A stretch of DNA of 64,000 nt from assembly GCF_015832195.1 (NCBI RefSeq), contig NC_052016.1, positions 30,277,129 through 30,341,128 of the forward strand. The letters run 5' to 3'. Position numbers and translations under genes: made by a program. Below are positions 23,592 through 34,800 of the stretch, in pieces (position 1 is the first letter of the stretch; each line of letters starts with the position of its first letter). The notes beneath the pieces are model-generated. The model was not told the origin of the DNA and ran no database searches. It worked only from the letters and a program-made list of their open reading frames with translations. Source of the stretch: Motacilla alba alba. Taxonomy: Eukaryota > Chordata > Aves > Passeriformes > Motacillidae.

Positions 23592-24850
23592 CACAGAATC
23601 CTAGAATGGTTTGTGTTGAAAGAGACCTTAGATCATCCAGCTCCAAGGGCCCAGCCATGGGCAGGGACACCTTCTACTAAACCAGGCTGCTCAGGCTGCC
23701 ATCCAGCGTGGCCTTGAACACCACCAAGGACAGGATATCCACAACTTCTCTGGTCAACCAGTGTCTCACTACTCTCATAATGAAGAATGTCTTCCTTATA
23801 TCTAATCCACAGGCTCTTGCAACAAGCCCTTCTCTCCTTTTTTAGATACTTAAAGGCTGTTCTAACCTGAAGCCCTCTCTTCTCCATGCTGAACAACCTC
23901 AACTGTCTCAGCCTGATGCCATAGGAGAGGTGCTCCATCCCTCTGTGACCATCTTTCTGGCCCTCATCCGGACCTGCTCCAGCAGGTCGTCATGTTTCTT
24001 ATGCTGGGGACTCCAGAATTGTATGCAGAACTCCAAGTGGGGTCTCACCAGAGCAGAGAAGACAAAAGGCATTTCCATTTTGACCCAGAGTAGGGCAAAA
24101 TCATTTCCCCTGATCTGCTGGCCATGTTGCTTTTGAAGCAGCCCAAGATATGTCTGGCTTTTTGGGCTGTGTGCCCTAAGGGTCAGATCATGTGTAGCTT
24201 CTTGTCCACCAACACCTGTGAAGTCATTCTCCTCAGGACTGCTCTCAGTCTGTTCTCCACCCAGCCTGTGTTTGTGCTTGGGATTGCCCTGGTCCAGGTG
24301 CAGGACCCTGTTGAACTTCATGAGGTCTGTGCAGGCCCCGTCCTCAGGCCTGTCCAGGTCGCTCTGGATGGCATCCCTTCCCTCCAGCCTGTTGCCTGCA
24401 CCTCACAGCTTGGTGTTGTGGGCAAACTCACTGAGGGTGAGCTCAGTCCCAGTGTCCATGTAGCCAACAAAAGGGTCAAACTGCCCCTGTCCCCACCCCT
24501 GGGGAATGGCACTCATTGCTGGTCTCCACTGGCACGTTGAGCCAGTGAGTGCACTGAGTGTGACCATCCAGCCAAATCCTTCTCCACGGTGGTGTGGTCT
24601 GGGCCTCTCCACTTCAGAGACAAGGATGTTGTGTGTGACAGTGTTATGTGCTTTGCTTGTACAAGGCCAGGTAGATGATATCAGTTACTCTTCCCTCATC
24701 AACCAATGCCCTCACCCATCATGGAAGGCCACGAGTTTTTTCAGGAACAATTTGCCTGTAGTGAAGCAATGATGGCTGACACCAATCTGCTCCTTATTTT
24801 CCATGTACTTTAGTATAGTTTCTGGGAAGATCTGCTCCATCATTTTAACC
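23592..24850 (-). mobile_element. CR1 LINE, 1.26-kb 3' fragment with part of the reverse transcriptase (minus strand)
   Basis: This is the longest transposon copy in the window. Its 3' end faces 23592 (cacagaatcctagaatgg on the plus strand) and it extends to about 24850, where the block ctgggaagatctgctccatcat lies in the reverse transcriptase domain. In between are the usual landmarks of CR1 ORF2. One is the coding block for the LVRPHLEFCIQFWSPQHKK signature, visible in a minus frame at 23908-24321 that also holds LHLDQGNPKHKHRLGGE. Frameshifts split the ORF into several frames, and a short deletion is present near 24310. A provirus-like or full-length ORF2 is not present. It could no longer mobilise itself. 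Confidence 0.95.
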
Positions 24851-25555
24851 ATGGGTTATATGGGTGTCTTTCCAGCTGTGCATCTGTGGTTCTTAAAATA
24901 CCCATCCAATCCCAAGTTAAGGTTTGCATATGACCCATGGTGAGTGGCTGAAACAGCTGCTAGGCCCAAGCATTACTTGTCACTTCTTGTTTGAGGTCAC
25001 CTTCACATCAGACTACAGCACCCAGAAGAAGCACAAATGGGTTCTCAGGGAGCAATGGCAAGTTAGGAGGTTGGCCACAAAGCAATGAGGCAGTTCATGA
25101 GAAGCTGCGGGAAGAATTCTGCTTGATGTGTAAGCCAGTGGCGATACAAGAAGAGGATCTGAATGAGAAGGGCATATGAGAGGTGCAATATGCTGGGAAA
25201 ACTGGAAAAGAGGACAGCATTAAAGTGTAACAAATAAGTATTCAAAATAACCTTCCCCAGCTTCCTTGAACTGACAAATATTCTTATGTTCAAAGATAAG
25301 CATACACAAAAAAAGAACTTATTTTTATCATACAGTGCATGACTGATGTGTTGGCAGTATTTTGTTGTCACTCTGCATAGCTTTTAATCGAGGTTACCTA
25401 GAAACAGCAAGGGACAAAAGTGTTTCACCATGACTGAGTCCTAATTATGGGAGAGTTCATAGAAAACCTAAACCATATCATGGGAAAAAATGGAAAGCCA
25501 ATTAAGATGTTCTCATCTCTTTTCAGCTTCTCTTTGATTTACAGACTTTTTAAGT
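24851..25555. other. Unique sequence, no gene seen
   Basis: Sequence beyond the 5' truncation point of the CR1. No repeat or frame is recognised. Confidence 0.45.
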
Positions 25556-25573
25556 AAAAAAAAAAAAAAAAAT
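25556..25573. repeat. Poly(A) tract, 18 bases
   Basis: Uninterrupted run of A preceded by ttttaagt. No retrocopy is visible upstream. Confidence 0.85.
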
Positions 25574-26551
25574 TAGATAAGAGTTATGTGGACCAGTTAT
25601 GGTTTGATCTATTATGTTTCTTTGTTTTCTTTTCCCAGCTTGAAAGGGAGAGAGGGAAATGAAAACTAACTTAGTTTAGGGCTCTGAGTCAAAAGTCCTA
25701 AGCAGAAGTTAAATTTTGAATTTCACTGCAAACTTCCTACATAATATTAATTTTTTAAGAAAGTCAAAGTTTTTGTGTTTGTTGGAGAAGCAAACCAAAC
25801 CAATATGAATTGAAACTACAAACCACACTGTACTCGGCAGAATGGACAATTGGCTCATGGTCTCTGGATACATCTTTTCTTCAATAGATTTAAAGGTGCA
25901 TGCTATGTAAAGAAATCATAGAAACAATACCATTTACCAAATTGCAGTGAATCTCTTCTTTTATGTGGAAGGTTAAAAAACTTGTATTGCATCTGAATGA
26001 GTAAATTCATGGATAATAAATAAATGAGCTGCTAAAAGTCTATCAAGAATGTCAAACTGCTCTGTCCCCTTTTTCCTAATTATAAAATCTCAAGGATACC
26101 AGCATAGGAAGCACATTTACATAGAAATTCCCAGATCAACGTGCTCCCAGAACAAAAGATTTGCTGGAATAAAGTAGCTTCCAAAAAACTCCGGATAATT
26201 GCAGTCTTGGTGGAATCAAGCCCCTAGAATCTGCCAGCCACGTTGTGTGTCTTTTGGCACCTCTACAACATATATAAATAGCTGGAGCCCTTTCTCCAGC
26301 CAGGAACAAGTGAGATGAGAAAAGGCTCTGTTTCTAAATTTGAAAAGAAAGCTGTAAACAACAGGCATGCTGATTTTAGGTGTGCCAGGGGATTTTGGGA
26401 GTCTGCCCTTTGGTCCTCTCTGCAGGCAAGGTCAACTTCCCCTCCATTTTGTTTTGTAAACACAGACAGACCATGACCACAGTCTGGGACTGCTCTTTCT
26501 GAGAACCAGATCCCAATCTGAGAAGATGAAACATCCTGGTGTGATCACAAG
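25574..26551. other. Unique sequence, no gene seen
   Basis: AT-rich at first, then mixed. Nothing recognised. Confidence 0.45.
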
Positions 26552-26569
26552 CCCCCCCCCCCCCCCCCC
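26552..26569. repeat. Poly(C) tract, 18 bases
   Basis: Eighteen C in a row on the plus strand (G18 on the minus strand). Long C/G homopolymers are rare in bird DNA. This one can form quadruplex or i-motif structures, and it is a known kind of place for sequencing and assembly length errors. Confidence 0.9.
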
Positions 26570-27151
26570 ACTGAAACCGTTGTTTTAATAAGGCTTTGCT
26601 AACCAATTGTCCAGAGTGGCTACCTTAACAATGTTGCTGTACAGTTCCTCTGCTTAATCTAGCCTTTGAAGGTGTCAGTCAGGGTTATTCATAGGGAAAA
26701 TGCAAGGAATAAATAAAAATCTTGGGCCACAGAAAATAGTATCACATTAAGTAAATGACAATTCATTACAGTATGAGCAGTGGAAACGTTCATATCCTTC
26801 CTCTGTCCGGGACCACCCTGTATTTGGCATCTGACCACATGAACTTGTAACAGGCCTTAGATGTCTTTGCTGCTCCCTAGTCCTATTGAAATGCGAGCCA
26901 TATTTTAAACACCCATGAACTCTGCACACTTCACACAGTGAGCTGGATATTCTGTTGATGGTACAGTTTTAACCACTTCTGATCCAGTCAGGGCAGAGCA
27001 ACATGGTTTACTGAAAAGTAAAGATGTATGTTAAGCTGTGTTTTCACAGATCTCCATTATCTAAAGCCTCAGGGTCTCATTTCAAATGTTTTAGTTTATC
27101 CTTAACTGAAAATTTTGCTATGTTATTTTTGCAGAAGTGTTTGCGTAATTT
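26570..27151. other. Unique sequence, no gene seen
   Basis: No repeat or frame recognised. Confidence 0.45.
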
Positions 27152-27202
27152 CATAGAATCGTAGGACCATTTAGGTTGGAAAAGACCCAAAGCTCCACAT
27201 CT
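27152..27202 (-). mobile_element. Short CR1 3' tail (minus strand)
   Basis: The plus strand reads catagaatcgtaggaccatttaggttgg followed by aaaagaccc, which is the reverse complement of the extreme CR1 3' end. Homology fades after about 50 bases. This is either a very short 5'-truncated insertion or the remnant of a longer, decayed one. Confidence 0.8.
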
Positions 27203-27972
27203 GCACATTCTTGTATCTAAAGAGAAATATAATCCAACAAGACAACGGAGAGGTTTTCCAACTGCAGTGTTAGGTCAGTGGCATTTTAGTACCTTTAGAA
27301 AAAAGGGTTGTGTGCTGCACCAGGAGCACAACTGAAGGCAGCAGCTGCCTAGGTGGTATTGTGTGTTAGTGAAAGCTGCAGCTGAGCAGGCAGCTGCACG
27401 TGGCGCATTTCACACCTCACCAGCCCATAACCACTAGATGGTTTTTATTTATTTCTTCCTGCAGACAAGGTGGTGAACTGCATAAAAAAATACCCACATA
27501 AAACAATTCCTAATTCTCCAGATTGTCAGGGTGCTTCAGTTTATTAAGCTTTTTAGCTGCTTCTTGTGTGCTTTTCTGGATCATTGAAGTGACCCTTCAA
27601 AGTTTGCAGCACGGCGGGGGGGGGCTCTGGCTACAAGCACTTTTTTTTAGCTTGTTTTGCTAGTATGTTTCAATGCTCTTCTTCAGAGTCATTGTTTCAC
27701 TTCCATCTTTGTAAAGCTAAATAGCTTTTTTTACACTCTATTCTTTCTTTTTGGGTCTAGACTTGACGTAGGAGAGGAAGGTTAGTTCTACGTGCCATGA
27801 AAATATTTGCCATGACACTTTCTGTTGTGCTATTTCACAGGGTACTCCTTCTTCTATTTGACCAGTTATTTTTACCCAACTCTTTTTTCCAGAATCCACA
27901 GCCCATATATCACAAATGGTCCATGGAGTATTTAAACATTTGTGCAAAGCATGTTTTCCTCAGAGATCTTCT
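27203..27972. other. Unique sequence, no gene seen
   Basis: Includes a 9-base G run at 27616-27624. No gene or repeat is recognised. Confidence 0.45.
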
Positions 27973-28087
27973 TGTGGTTTAACCACTGCTGGCACCACAC
28001 AGCCTCTCACTCATTTTCCCTCCAGTGAGATGAGGGAGAGAATCTGAAGAGCAAAAGTGAGAAAATTTGTGGTTGAGATAAAGGTAG

Positions 28088-28093
28088 TTTAAT
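28088..28093 (-). terminator. Poly(A) signal variant of the ERVL-type LTR
   Basis: ATTAAA on the minus strand, in the usual CTTATTAAACT context of this LTR family. It sits about 160 bases downstream of the TATA box. Confidence 0.55.
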
Positions 28094-28253
28094 AAGTAAA
28101 GTAAAAGCAATGTGTGCAAGTAAATCAAAACATGGAATTCATTTGTTCCTTCAATCATCACTTCCCATGGGCAGGCAGGTGTTCAGCTATCTCTGGGAAA
28201 GCAGGGCTCCGTCATGTGTAATATGTGTCCCCTCTTCCTTCTTCTTCTACTAT

Positions 28254-28260
28254 CTTTATA
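28254..28260 (-). promoter_or_regulatory. TATA box of the ERVL-type LTR
   Basis: TATAAAG on the minus strand, in the position where this LTR family carries its TATA box, downstream of a conserved GGAGTCATGC block. It is a possible cryptic promoter toward lower coordinates. Confidence 0.6.
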
Positions 28261-28519
28261 TGCTGGGCATGACTCCACGTGATGTGGAAAATCCCTGTGA
28301 CCAGTTGGGGTCAGCTATCCTAGCTGTGTCCCTTTTCAACTTCTTGCGCATTCCCAGCCCACTTACTGGTGGTGCGAGGGGCAGAAAAGGCCTTGGCTCT
28401 GTGCAAGCACTGCTCAAAACAACCCTGTGATATCAACATTGTTTCTAGCACAAATTCAAAACACAGCCCCGTACTAGCTACTATGAAGAAAACTAACTCT
28501 GTCTCAGCCAAAACCACCA

Positions 28520-30364
28520 TAGATATCCATTCTGTTACAGGTTTTGCTTTTTTTTATGTTTTCCACAACATTCTTGGGAAGTCATGATGACACTGATTGC
28601 ACCTGCCACCACAATAAAAATAAACTCAACTTTATTAGTAGCATGTAATAATATAGAGCAGAGTCTGGACACTACAAATGAGATCAATTTCTCTGTCTCA
28701 CAAGGGAGCACTGTTCTTCCTGTTTTGTGGGCAGAGAATAGAGACTTAAAGAGTCTCACAAGAATACCATAGAGAAACCTGGTTTGTTTTCTGAAACCTT
28801 TTTTTTTTTTTTATCCTAAGCAGAGGACAATCCTGCCTTGCTGGCATTTCTCTGGTGTTGTGAATCACAATGTGCTTAATTACCAAGTAGTGCTGTTCTT
28901 CCATGCAAGAATATTTTGTTCCCAAATCTTCATCCCAGCTTCAGGACACAAGAAATATCTGTGTGAATGAAAGAGCTGTTGCTTTAGAACAGCTGTTTAA
29001 ATGCACATAAACACCCTGCTGGAATGCCTGTTTTGCCTATGATTTACATTTGTAAGAGGCCTTAATAACTGTTTCTAGTATGAAATTTCAGCTCAAGCTT
29101 AGAGCTAACACTGGTACAAGCTGCAGTAGTGCCAGAATGCTGTTCTGGTCTCATGCTGCTCTGCTTGCTTACCTGCTGAGAGTGGAAATGGTTGAAGAAA
29201 AGCTGCTTCAGGAACATGCAATGGAGGAAACTTTTCCCCTGATGCCTAATGGCATTTATTCATTTTGTCTCCAAGGTTCCTGCCTCTAAGAGCTTTCTAA
29301 TGTCCTCTGTGGTGGGCATGAGGATGGCTGCAATTGAATTTCTGGTGAAGAGTTTCTGCATAGCTGATGCTCTGGGTTTGATGTTATTTTTATTATCATA
29401 ACAAGGAAAGTATCAGGGCAGTGGGGATGCAAAACTTTTTCCTGAGTGTGCAGCTAGGCTAAAAGCTCATTGTGATGTGATGGAAACATATTTGATGAGT
29501 GGAAAACCAGAGGTTTGCCATCTCTAAGACACTGTGGCCTTTCTTAAAGGAGGATACTTCATATTTCTTCCCACATGATGAGTTCCTAAGTGACTGGCAT
29601 GAAAATACACAGAGACACCAAAATGAGATATTGCTGCATTTCCAATATCCAGTATATTTCCAATATCCAGCATATTGCTGCAGGGAAAGCTGTGTGTGGT
29701 GATGGCAGAAGCAGATATTTGCACACCCATGTTAATGGTAGATGCAGATGAGCAGGTAGAAATTTGTCCAGTGTGCTGTCTTTCATGGAGGCACACCACT
29801 CAGAAGTAGATGATGGTAGTGTTACTGTAGCAGCTCAGCTCTACAGTTGTCAACCTGTGCCATAAGCACAGGGTGAAAATTTAAAAATTTCTTAGTTCTG
29901 AACAGTAATTTGTTGATTTTTTCTTGTTTCCAAATTTGAAGGTTTGCAATTAGAGAACAAATACTTCAGATTGAAGACTGACCTGAAACACCAGGAGATA
30001 TGATGACAACTAAAATGTAGTGATTTAGCCCTGAACCTACTGGATCAAGTAATTTCTCACTTTGCTGAAGCAGTGGATAATTGCCTTGCCTTGTCCCTGC
30101 GAGGGTTCTGTGAATATACCTGCTTGATGGTGAGGAAGGCCAGCAGAGGGTCTGCCATGGAAATAAATAATGAGTAATGTCAATATAGGTTGTTTGTATC
30201 TTTTCCTTATTAGTCTGCACGTGCCTCCTGTCACATGCCTTAGAACAGGTCATGTGGGAGCTGATCATTTTCCCTCCAACACACCAACTCACATTTCTTA
30301 GCTCTCAGTCATGGACCAGTCCCCGGTGAAAATTATTGACAATACTGACTGTGTGTGGTGCTGG
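28520..30364. other. Unique sequence, no gene seen
   Basis: Contains a 14-base T run at 28799-28812 and the local duplication listed at 29628-29684. No coding signal is recognised. Confidence 0.45.
29628..29684. repeat. Nested short duplications
   Basis: Two 18-base units with one mismatch (tttccaatatccag then t/c, then ata) lie in tandem at 29639-29656 and 29657-29674. They are flanked on both sides by the direct repeat atattgctgca. The arrangement looks like a replication-slippage or template-switch product. Confidence 0.85.
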
Positions 30365-30655
30365 TGTCAGGGTTTTGGCAGCAGGGACAGCAGGGTGGCC
30401 CCTGTGAGGAGAGGACAGAGATGCCCCTTGCTGGGCACAGCCGGTTCCAGACAGCTCCAAACGACCACCGCAGGACACAGCTGAGCCCCACAGCCACAGG
30501 GAGAGGCTGTGGGACAAAGGACTAAAAGCTGCCCTGCAGGAGGAGTGAGGGAAAGAAGTGTGATAAACACTTCAAGCCCTGAGGTGAGGGCAGGAGGAGG
30601 GAGAGGAAGTACCCCAGCAGTTTGCAGATCTCAGCACTGCAGCAAGGGCAGGGGT
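30365..30655 (+). mobile_element. Endogenous retrovirus LTR fragment (plus strand)
   Basis: Opens tgtcagggttttggcagcag and continues through a GC-rich stretch with agagatgccccttgctggg, cacagccggttccagac, agctccaaacgaccaccgcagg and agctgagccccacagccac. It follows the U3 part of a well-known avian LTR type, probably ERVL-like. Similarity stops near 30655, so the TATA box, poly(A) signal and U5 are missing. It is a 5' fragment of an LTR, truncated by deletion. The 108- to 110-codon frames that overlap it are chance. Confidence 0.75.
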
Positions 30656-31278
30656 TTTCCATTGGACATTCCAATGTCCATTTCCATTTTCCATTTCCAG
30701 GTGCTATCGATGATCCTAAAAAGTTGTGTTCTGAGATGCAGTGCTGCAATCTAAAAGAGTAAAATGCCACTTGGCGGTGTCTGGGGCTCGTTTTTTCATC
30801 CCAAACTGCTGCTAGTGTCTTGAATTGAAGACTATTCCAGTTTAGAAACTGCAACTTTGTAAGGCTGAAGAGTGATGTAAACGTAGGGGATGAGTGGGAA
30901 GGTGTAACTTATGTATTTGTCAGGTCATGACATGGCTGTGTACAGACTGATACACTGGCAGCATCATATCCCAGCAGCTTGCTTACAGGACTTCCTTCTT
31001 AATTGACAGATGTCTTGTTTCTAAACACAATTAGAGCCCTAAGAATGCCCAGAGGTGCCTCATGGCATTTGCAAAAGTGTCTACATTCAACTTAAGGGCA
31101 ATAAGTGAAGTAATTTTCATTTCCTTATTTGCATTTTGGATCCTTAATGTTTTTTTAAAAAGTTATTGCTGGGAGGTCAGATATGTTGCAATTTATGTTT
31201 ATTTCCTGACTAATTTGTAACTGTGGTCATAAGTTTTACTAACATTTCTGCTATATTTATACCTGTCACACAGTATAT
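30656..31278. other. Unique sequence with a small palindrome
   Basis: At 30663-30680 tggacatt and aatgtcca form a perfect 8-bp inverted repeat with a 2-base spacer, followed by repeated ttttcca/tttcca units. Otherwise nothing is recognised. Confidence 0.45.
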
Positions 31279-31321
31279 ATTTTAGAATGACCCTGTGCAT
31301 GCCACAGGGTTATTCTAAAAT
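31279..31321. other. Near-perfect 19-bp-stem hairpin
   Basis: The left arm attttagaatgaccctgtg (31279-31297) pairs with the right arm cacagggttattctaaaat (31303-31321) across a 5-base loop, catgc. Eighteen pairs are Watson-Crick and one (31289 with 31311) is G-T, which as RNA on the plus strand is a G-U wobble. Outside the stem, pairing is poor. It may be a small inverted-repeat transposon remnant, a cruciform-forming site, or a hairpin RNA. The loop and stem are shorter than a typical microRNA precursor, and I recognise no known microRNA. Confidence 0.85.
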
Positions 31322-31704
31322 TGACTATATCTGTTTTAAAGGAATTCATAAAGGTTGTTTTCTCCCCACCATCTAGTTCTCACATAAAAGGCATAAACAA
31401 CTACAGGGTATTGTAAAAGTTATATGTAAAATGTTAATTATTGTGAATCAGGAATTACTTATCTCATGGGGCCTACTGTGCTTTCCTTTCTTAAGTATTA
31501 TCCTTCTCTTCTAAAGGGATTTAGTTTCCCAGTTATTGCCTAATCATGCTTCTTATTAGAAATATTATGTTAGGCTAAGCAAAGAAATGAAATCTCACCT
31601 TTAACAGACATGACAAATCAGACAAATCAAGCAAACCAAGTACATTGCACACTGCTCAGACTGAAATGCATATCTATACAACCAAATTGTTAACCAAACA
31701 GTTG
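31322..31704. other. Unique AT-rich sequence, no gene seen
   Basis: Nothing recognised. Confidence 0.5.
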
Positions 31705-31813
31705 TTTTCTTTTCTCTTCTTCTTTCTCTTTTCTTGGGTTTTTTCTCTTCCTTCTTCTCCTTTTTATTTCCTCTTCCTTCTTTTTGCCTTCTTCTTTTCT
31801 TTTCCTTTCTTTA
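31705..31813. repeat. Polypyrimidine (CT-rich) tract
   Basis: About 110 bases of almost pure C and T on the plus strand, with only a few G and A, ending ctttctttag. It may form triplex DNA. It also looks like an oversized splice-acceptor pyrimidine tract, but no reading frame or exon follows it that I can support, so I call it simple sequence. Confidence 0.8.
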
Positions 31814-34800
31814 GGTCAGCTTAATCACAGGTGGAGAACTATATTTTTCGACCTTGGTTCAGCCCTGAGGGCTTAACCACAAAACTTACACCTATTGCTA
31901 GGTCAGAGTGGTAGGTCTTAACCTCCCCTTAGATATGAAATTTAGTGAAAGGAATTGGAAAGAATATGAGTTACACTGACACCAGAGGAAAAACCATCAC
32001 TTTTTTATGCAACAATCAGGATTTGAGGAAATTTTCTTTATGTAAGCACAATATGAAATGCATTCAGTTACTGAAGGCAAGGAAGAAATCTGGTAAAAAT
32101 TTCTGCTGACAATCTATAGTACTGGATTAAAGAAGTCCAACCCAGCATTGGTTAATGTGCATTTAATGAAGAGAAAAACAAACATCTTAGGGTCCTGACA
32201 AAAAAATGTTTTAGTTACTATTCTGCAGGCTAGTTTGGTTTGACCAGACCAAAGAAAGAAAGAAAATCCATCTGTCCGAGTTTTCTGGCTATGCTCCCAT
32301 TTTTTATGCAAATTTTAAAACAAAGTATGGTATTGCCATGCTTGTTTAAAGGCTCTTCTTGCATTCCACTTGTTTTGTTCTGAGTTCATGATTTGAGGGT
32401 TTTTCATTCTCTTACCTCCAGCCAAGGTTTCCCATATTGCAAGTCTAGATCATACGGAGAGATGTATCTTTAAGTTTTAGTTCTGCTGTGAGGTTAAGTT
32501 GAAATGCTTGTTGTTGTCCCTCTCTGGCAATGGTGAGATTATGCAAACATATAAATCCTATTTGATAGAAGGAATATGACTCCAAAGTGTCCCTTAAGTT
32601 TGTAGGTCAGGTTTGGATGTGTTCCCATTATTTATATTGTCTCCCAGTGCCAAACCATCTCATATTTACCTGTGCAACATCCACCAAGCCTCCAGGGCAG
32701 ATTACTTGTATTATGGCAACATCTGGGCCATAAGAGCAGCCTAGCAAGGAACAAAATAACTGCAAAGCACAGAATAGACATGTGAAGAGCTGGGTGGCTG
32801 CTGGGTGTTTCTGCAGCACTTGATCACAGACAGCTGTGTACAGCTGTAACTCCAACAGCAGCAAACAAGCTGTTGCCATCAGAAAATGCCAAGCTTGCAA
32901 GCAGAGATTTGTTTTTCTTTGAGTGTACATTTGAGTTAGTTTAAACTATGTATTAACCGGTAGAATTAGCTCTCATCTGATCTCAGAAGAGGGTTTAGGA
33001 AAGAAACAAAGTAAAATTTCCAGGAAACCAAGCAGGCAATTCACTTTACTTGAAGGGTACAGGGTGGTAGGTTCTGCGGGTAACTCATTTGCCAGCCTGC
33101 CTGCAGCGCAGAGACAAACCTCTGCAGCTCTTTTTCTGCTGGAGCTGTGCCTGGTGTCATTTTGCCATCCTTCAGCCCCAGAACTGGTTCCAAGAACACT
33201 ACAAGGCAGCCAGGGTAGCATCAGCTCTTGGAGCTACATTCCTGCTACAAAACCCTAGAGATTGCCTTTTCTAAGTTGCTAGAGGCACTAATAAAATCAG
33301 TAGCTCTTGACATGCCAACTGGCTTGAAAGGCTGTCCTGCTGGTAGTAACCCCAGTGTCCATCAAATTACTATTCAGTGGAGAAGAAGAGTAGGAATTTG
33401 TGGTTAAGTGAGTCAGGCACCAGGACAAGCCTGTAATGAAGCAAATGAGCCCAAAACCAGGATTTGTATTATGATTAATGCTATTGAACAGTGCTGGATA
33501 ATACTTGTTCTTTCCACAAAGTCACTGCGGGTGATAGCTTGAAAATGCAAATTCTCTCTGGCTAACTGGTAGAAGAAAGATGCCAGTAAAGATAGCTGCA
33601 CTCCAGACAGGGCACAGCAGTACCTGCATGTGTTACTGCTGCTTCAGCTTTTGGAGGAGACTCATGGAAAAGCTGGGAAGACACACAGAAATATGACTGA
33701 AGGCAGAGAATGGTAGGCAGCAGGTGCTGAGCACTCTGTATGAAGGTTGCAGGCTTCCCCTTTGTGCCACAGGCATGGTCCTCACTGCTCTGCCCAGCTT
33801 TTGCTCTGGAAGCTTCTGCTCTGGAGCACAGAGCTGACACATCCACTGCTTTTCTAGAGGAAGGCACCTACAAATATTTAGGGAGCAGCAGCCAGCCTGC
33901 AAATATAACCTTGCCGAGAAGCTTGGAAACCTATGACACACAATCTGTGCTCCTGTGCTTGTTCCATAAAAACTTCCTGAATTTAACTCTTGATGAGAAT
34001 AATTTAGAATGGATCATAAGGAGGGGTATGAAAGATCTGAGAAGCAAAGAAGGTGCAAAATTACATAGAGTGGAGCTACTTTCATTAAGTATTATAAGCC
34101 TTCATTGTTTTACTCTACTTCCAATGTAAATTGGTTACAACAGCAAGTTTTAACATTAGTTTCTCAGTAGAAGATCAATCTGAATGAAGATCAATCTAAT
34201 AACAAATGTTAGCAATAGCAGCAGGCTGTAGAAACATGGAGCTTTCTTCCATCCTTGCAGCAAATGTCCACTTCAACATGTCCTTTCCTTCGTGCTGCGG
34301 TGTGTAAGCTTTTGTGCTTTTCTCGACCGCCCTTTGTGCAGCCTCACGGCACTATAAGAGGAATGTCTAGAAGCAACAGTCCACAGTAGTGGCAGTACTT
34401 GATTTGCACCTCACAGCACTTTGTGAGCACCTTGTTAGCAGCTGCTTTTGTGTGCATTCCCCTCTAAAACTCCAATATACAATTTTACCAAATTAATAGC
34501 TAGAGAAACAATGCTTTACCATGCTTCTAGCTTTCCATGGGCTGAAGTTTTAATCGCTGATCCAGTGTTGTATGCAAAGTATATGTTTCACTTCTGTCTT
34601 TCATTCCTTTGGCTCTCCCCTATTTGAGGCAGGATGGGTACAAAAGTATGAAGTAAGAGATGTGGCTGCTCTTCATTTCAGTTTCATTATGCAGAGGGTA
34701 CAATTATGAAACTGAACTCGCTGCCTACACTTGGTGTTTTAGCCATGGTAGCATGAATCAGGACACTGTTGAAAGGTCCTGGATATGAATGCCAGAGCCG

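Larger units (their letters stand above)
27973..28519 (-). mobile_element. Solo LTR of an avian ERVL-type endogenous retrovirus (minus strand)
   Basis: Read on the minus strand, this 547-base element opens TGGTGGTTTTGGCTGAGACAG and ends GGTTAAACCACA. It closely follows an LTR type widespread in bird genomes and usually placed in the ERVL group. It has a TATA box (TATAAAG, complement of 28254-28260) and an ATTAAA polyadenylation variant (complement of 28088-28093) followed by the typical CTTTATCTCAACC block. Near the 3' end is the GATTCTCTCCCTCATC...CACTGG segment. No internal retroviral sequence adjoins it on either side, so it is a solo LTR. The expected 5-bp target-site duplication is not obvious at these ends. 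Confidence 0.88.

Noticed and set aside
28110..28430. 106-codon open frame on the plus strand
   Set aside because: It lies antisense inside the ERVL-type LTR, and LTRs carry no gene in this orientation.
33740..34129. 129-codon open frame on the plus strand
   Set aside because: No family resemblance. It overlaps two minus-strand frames of about 100 codons, so it is treated as chance.
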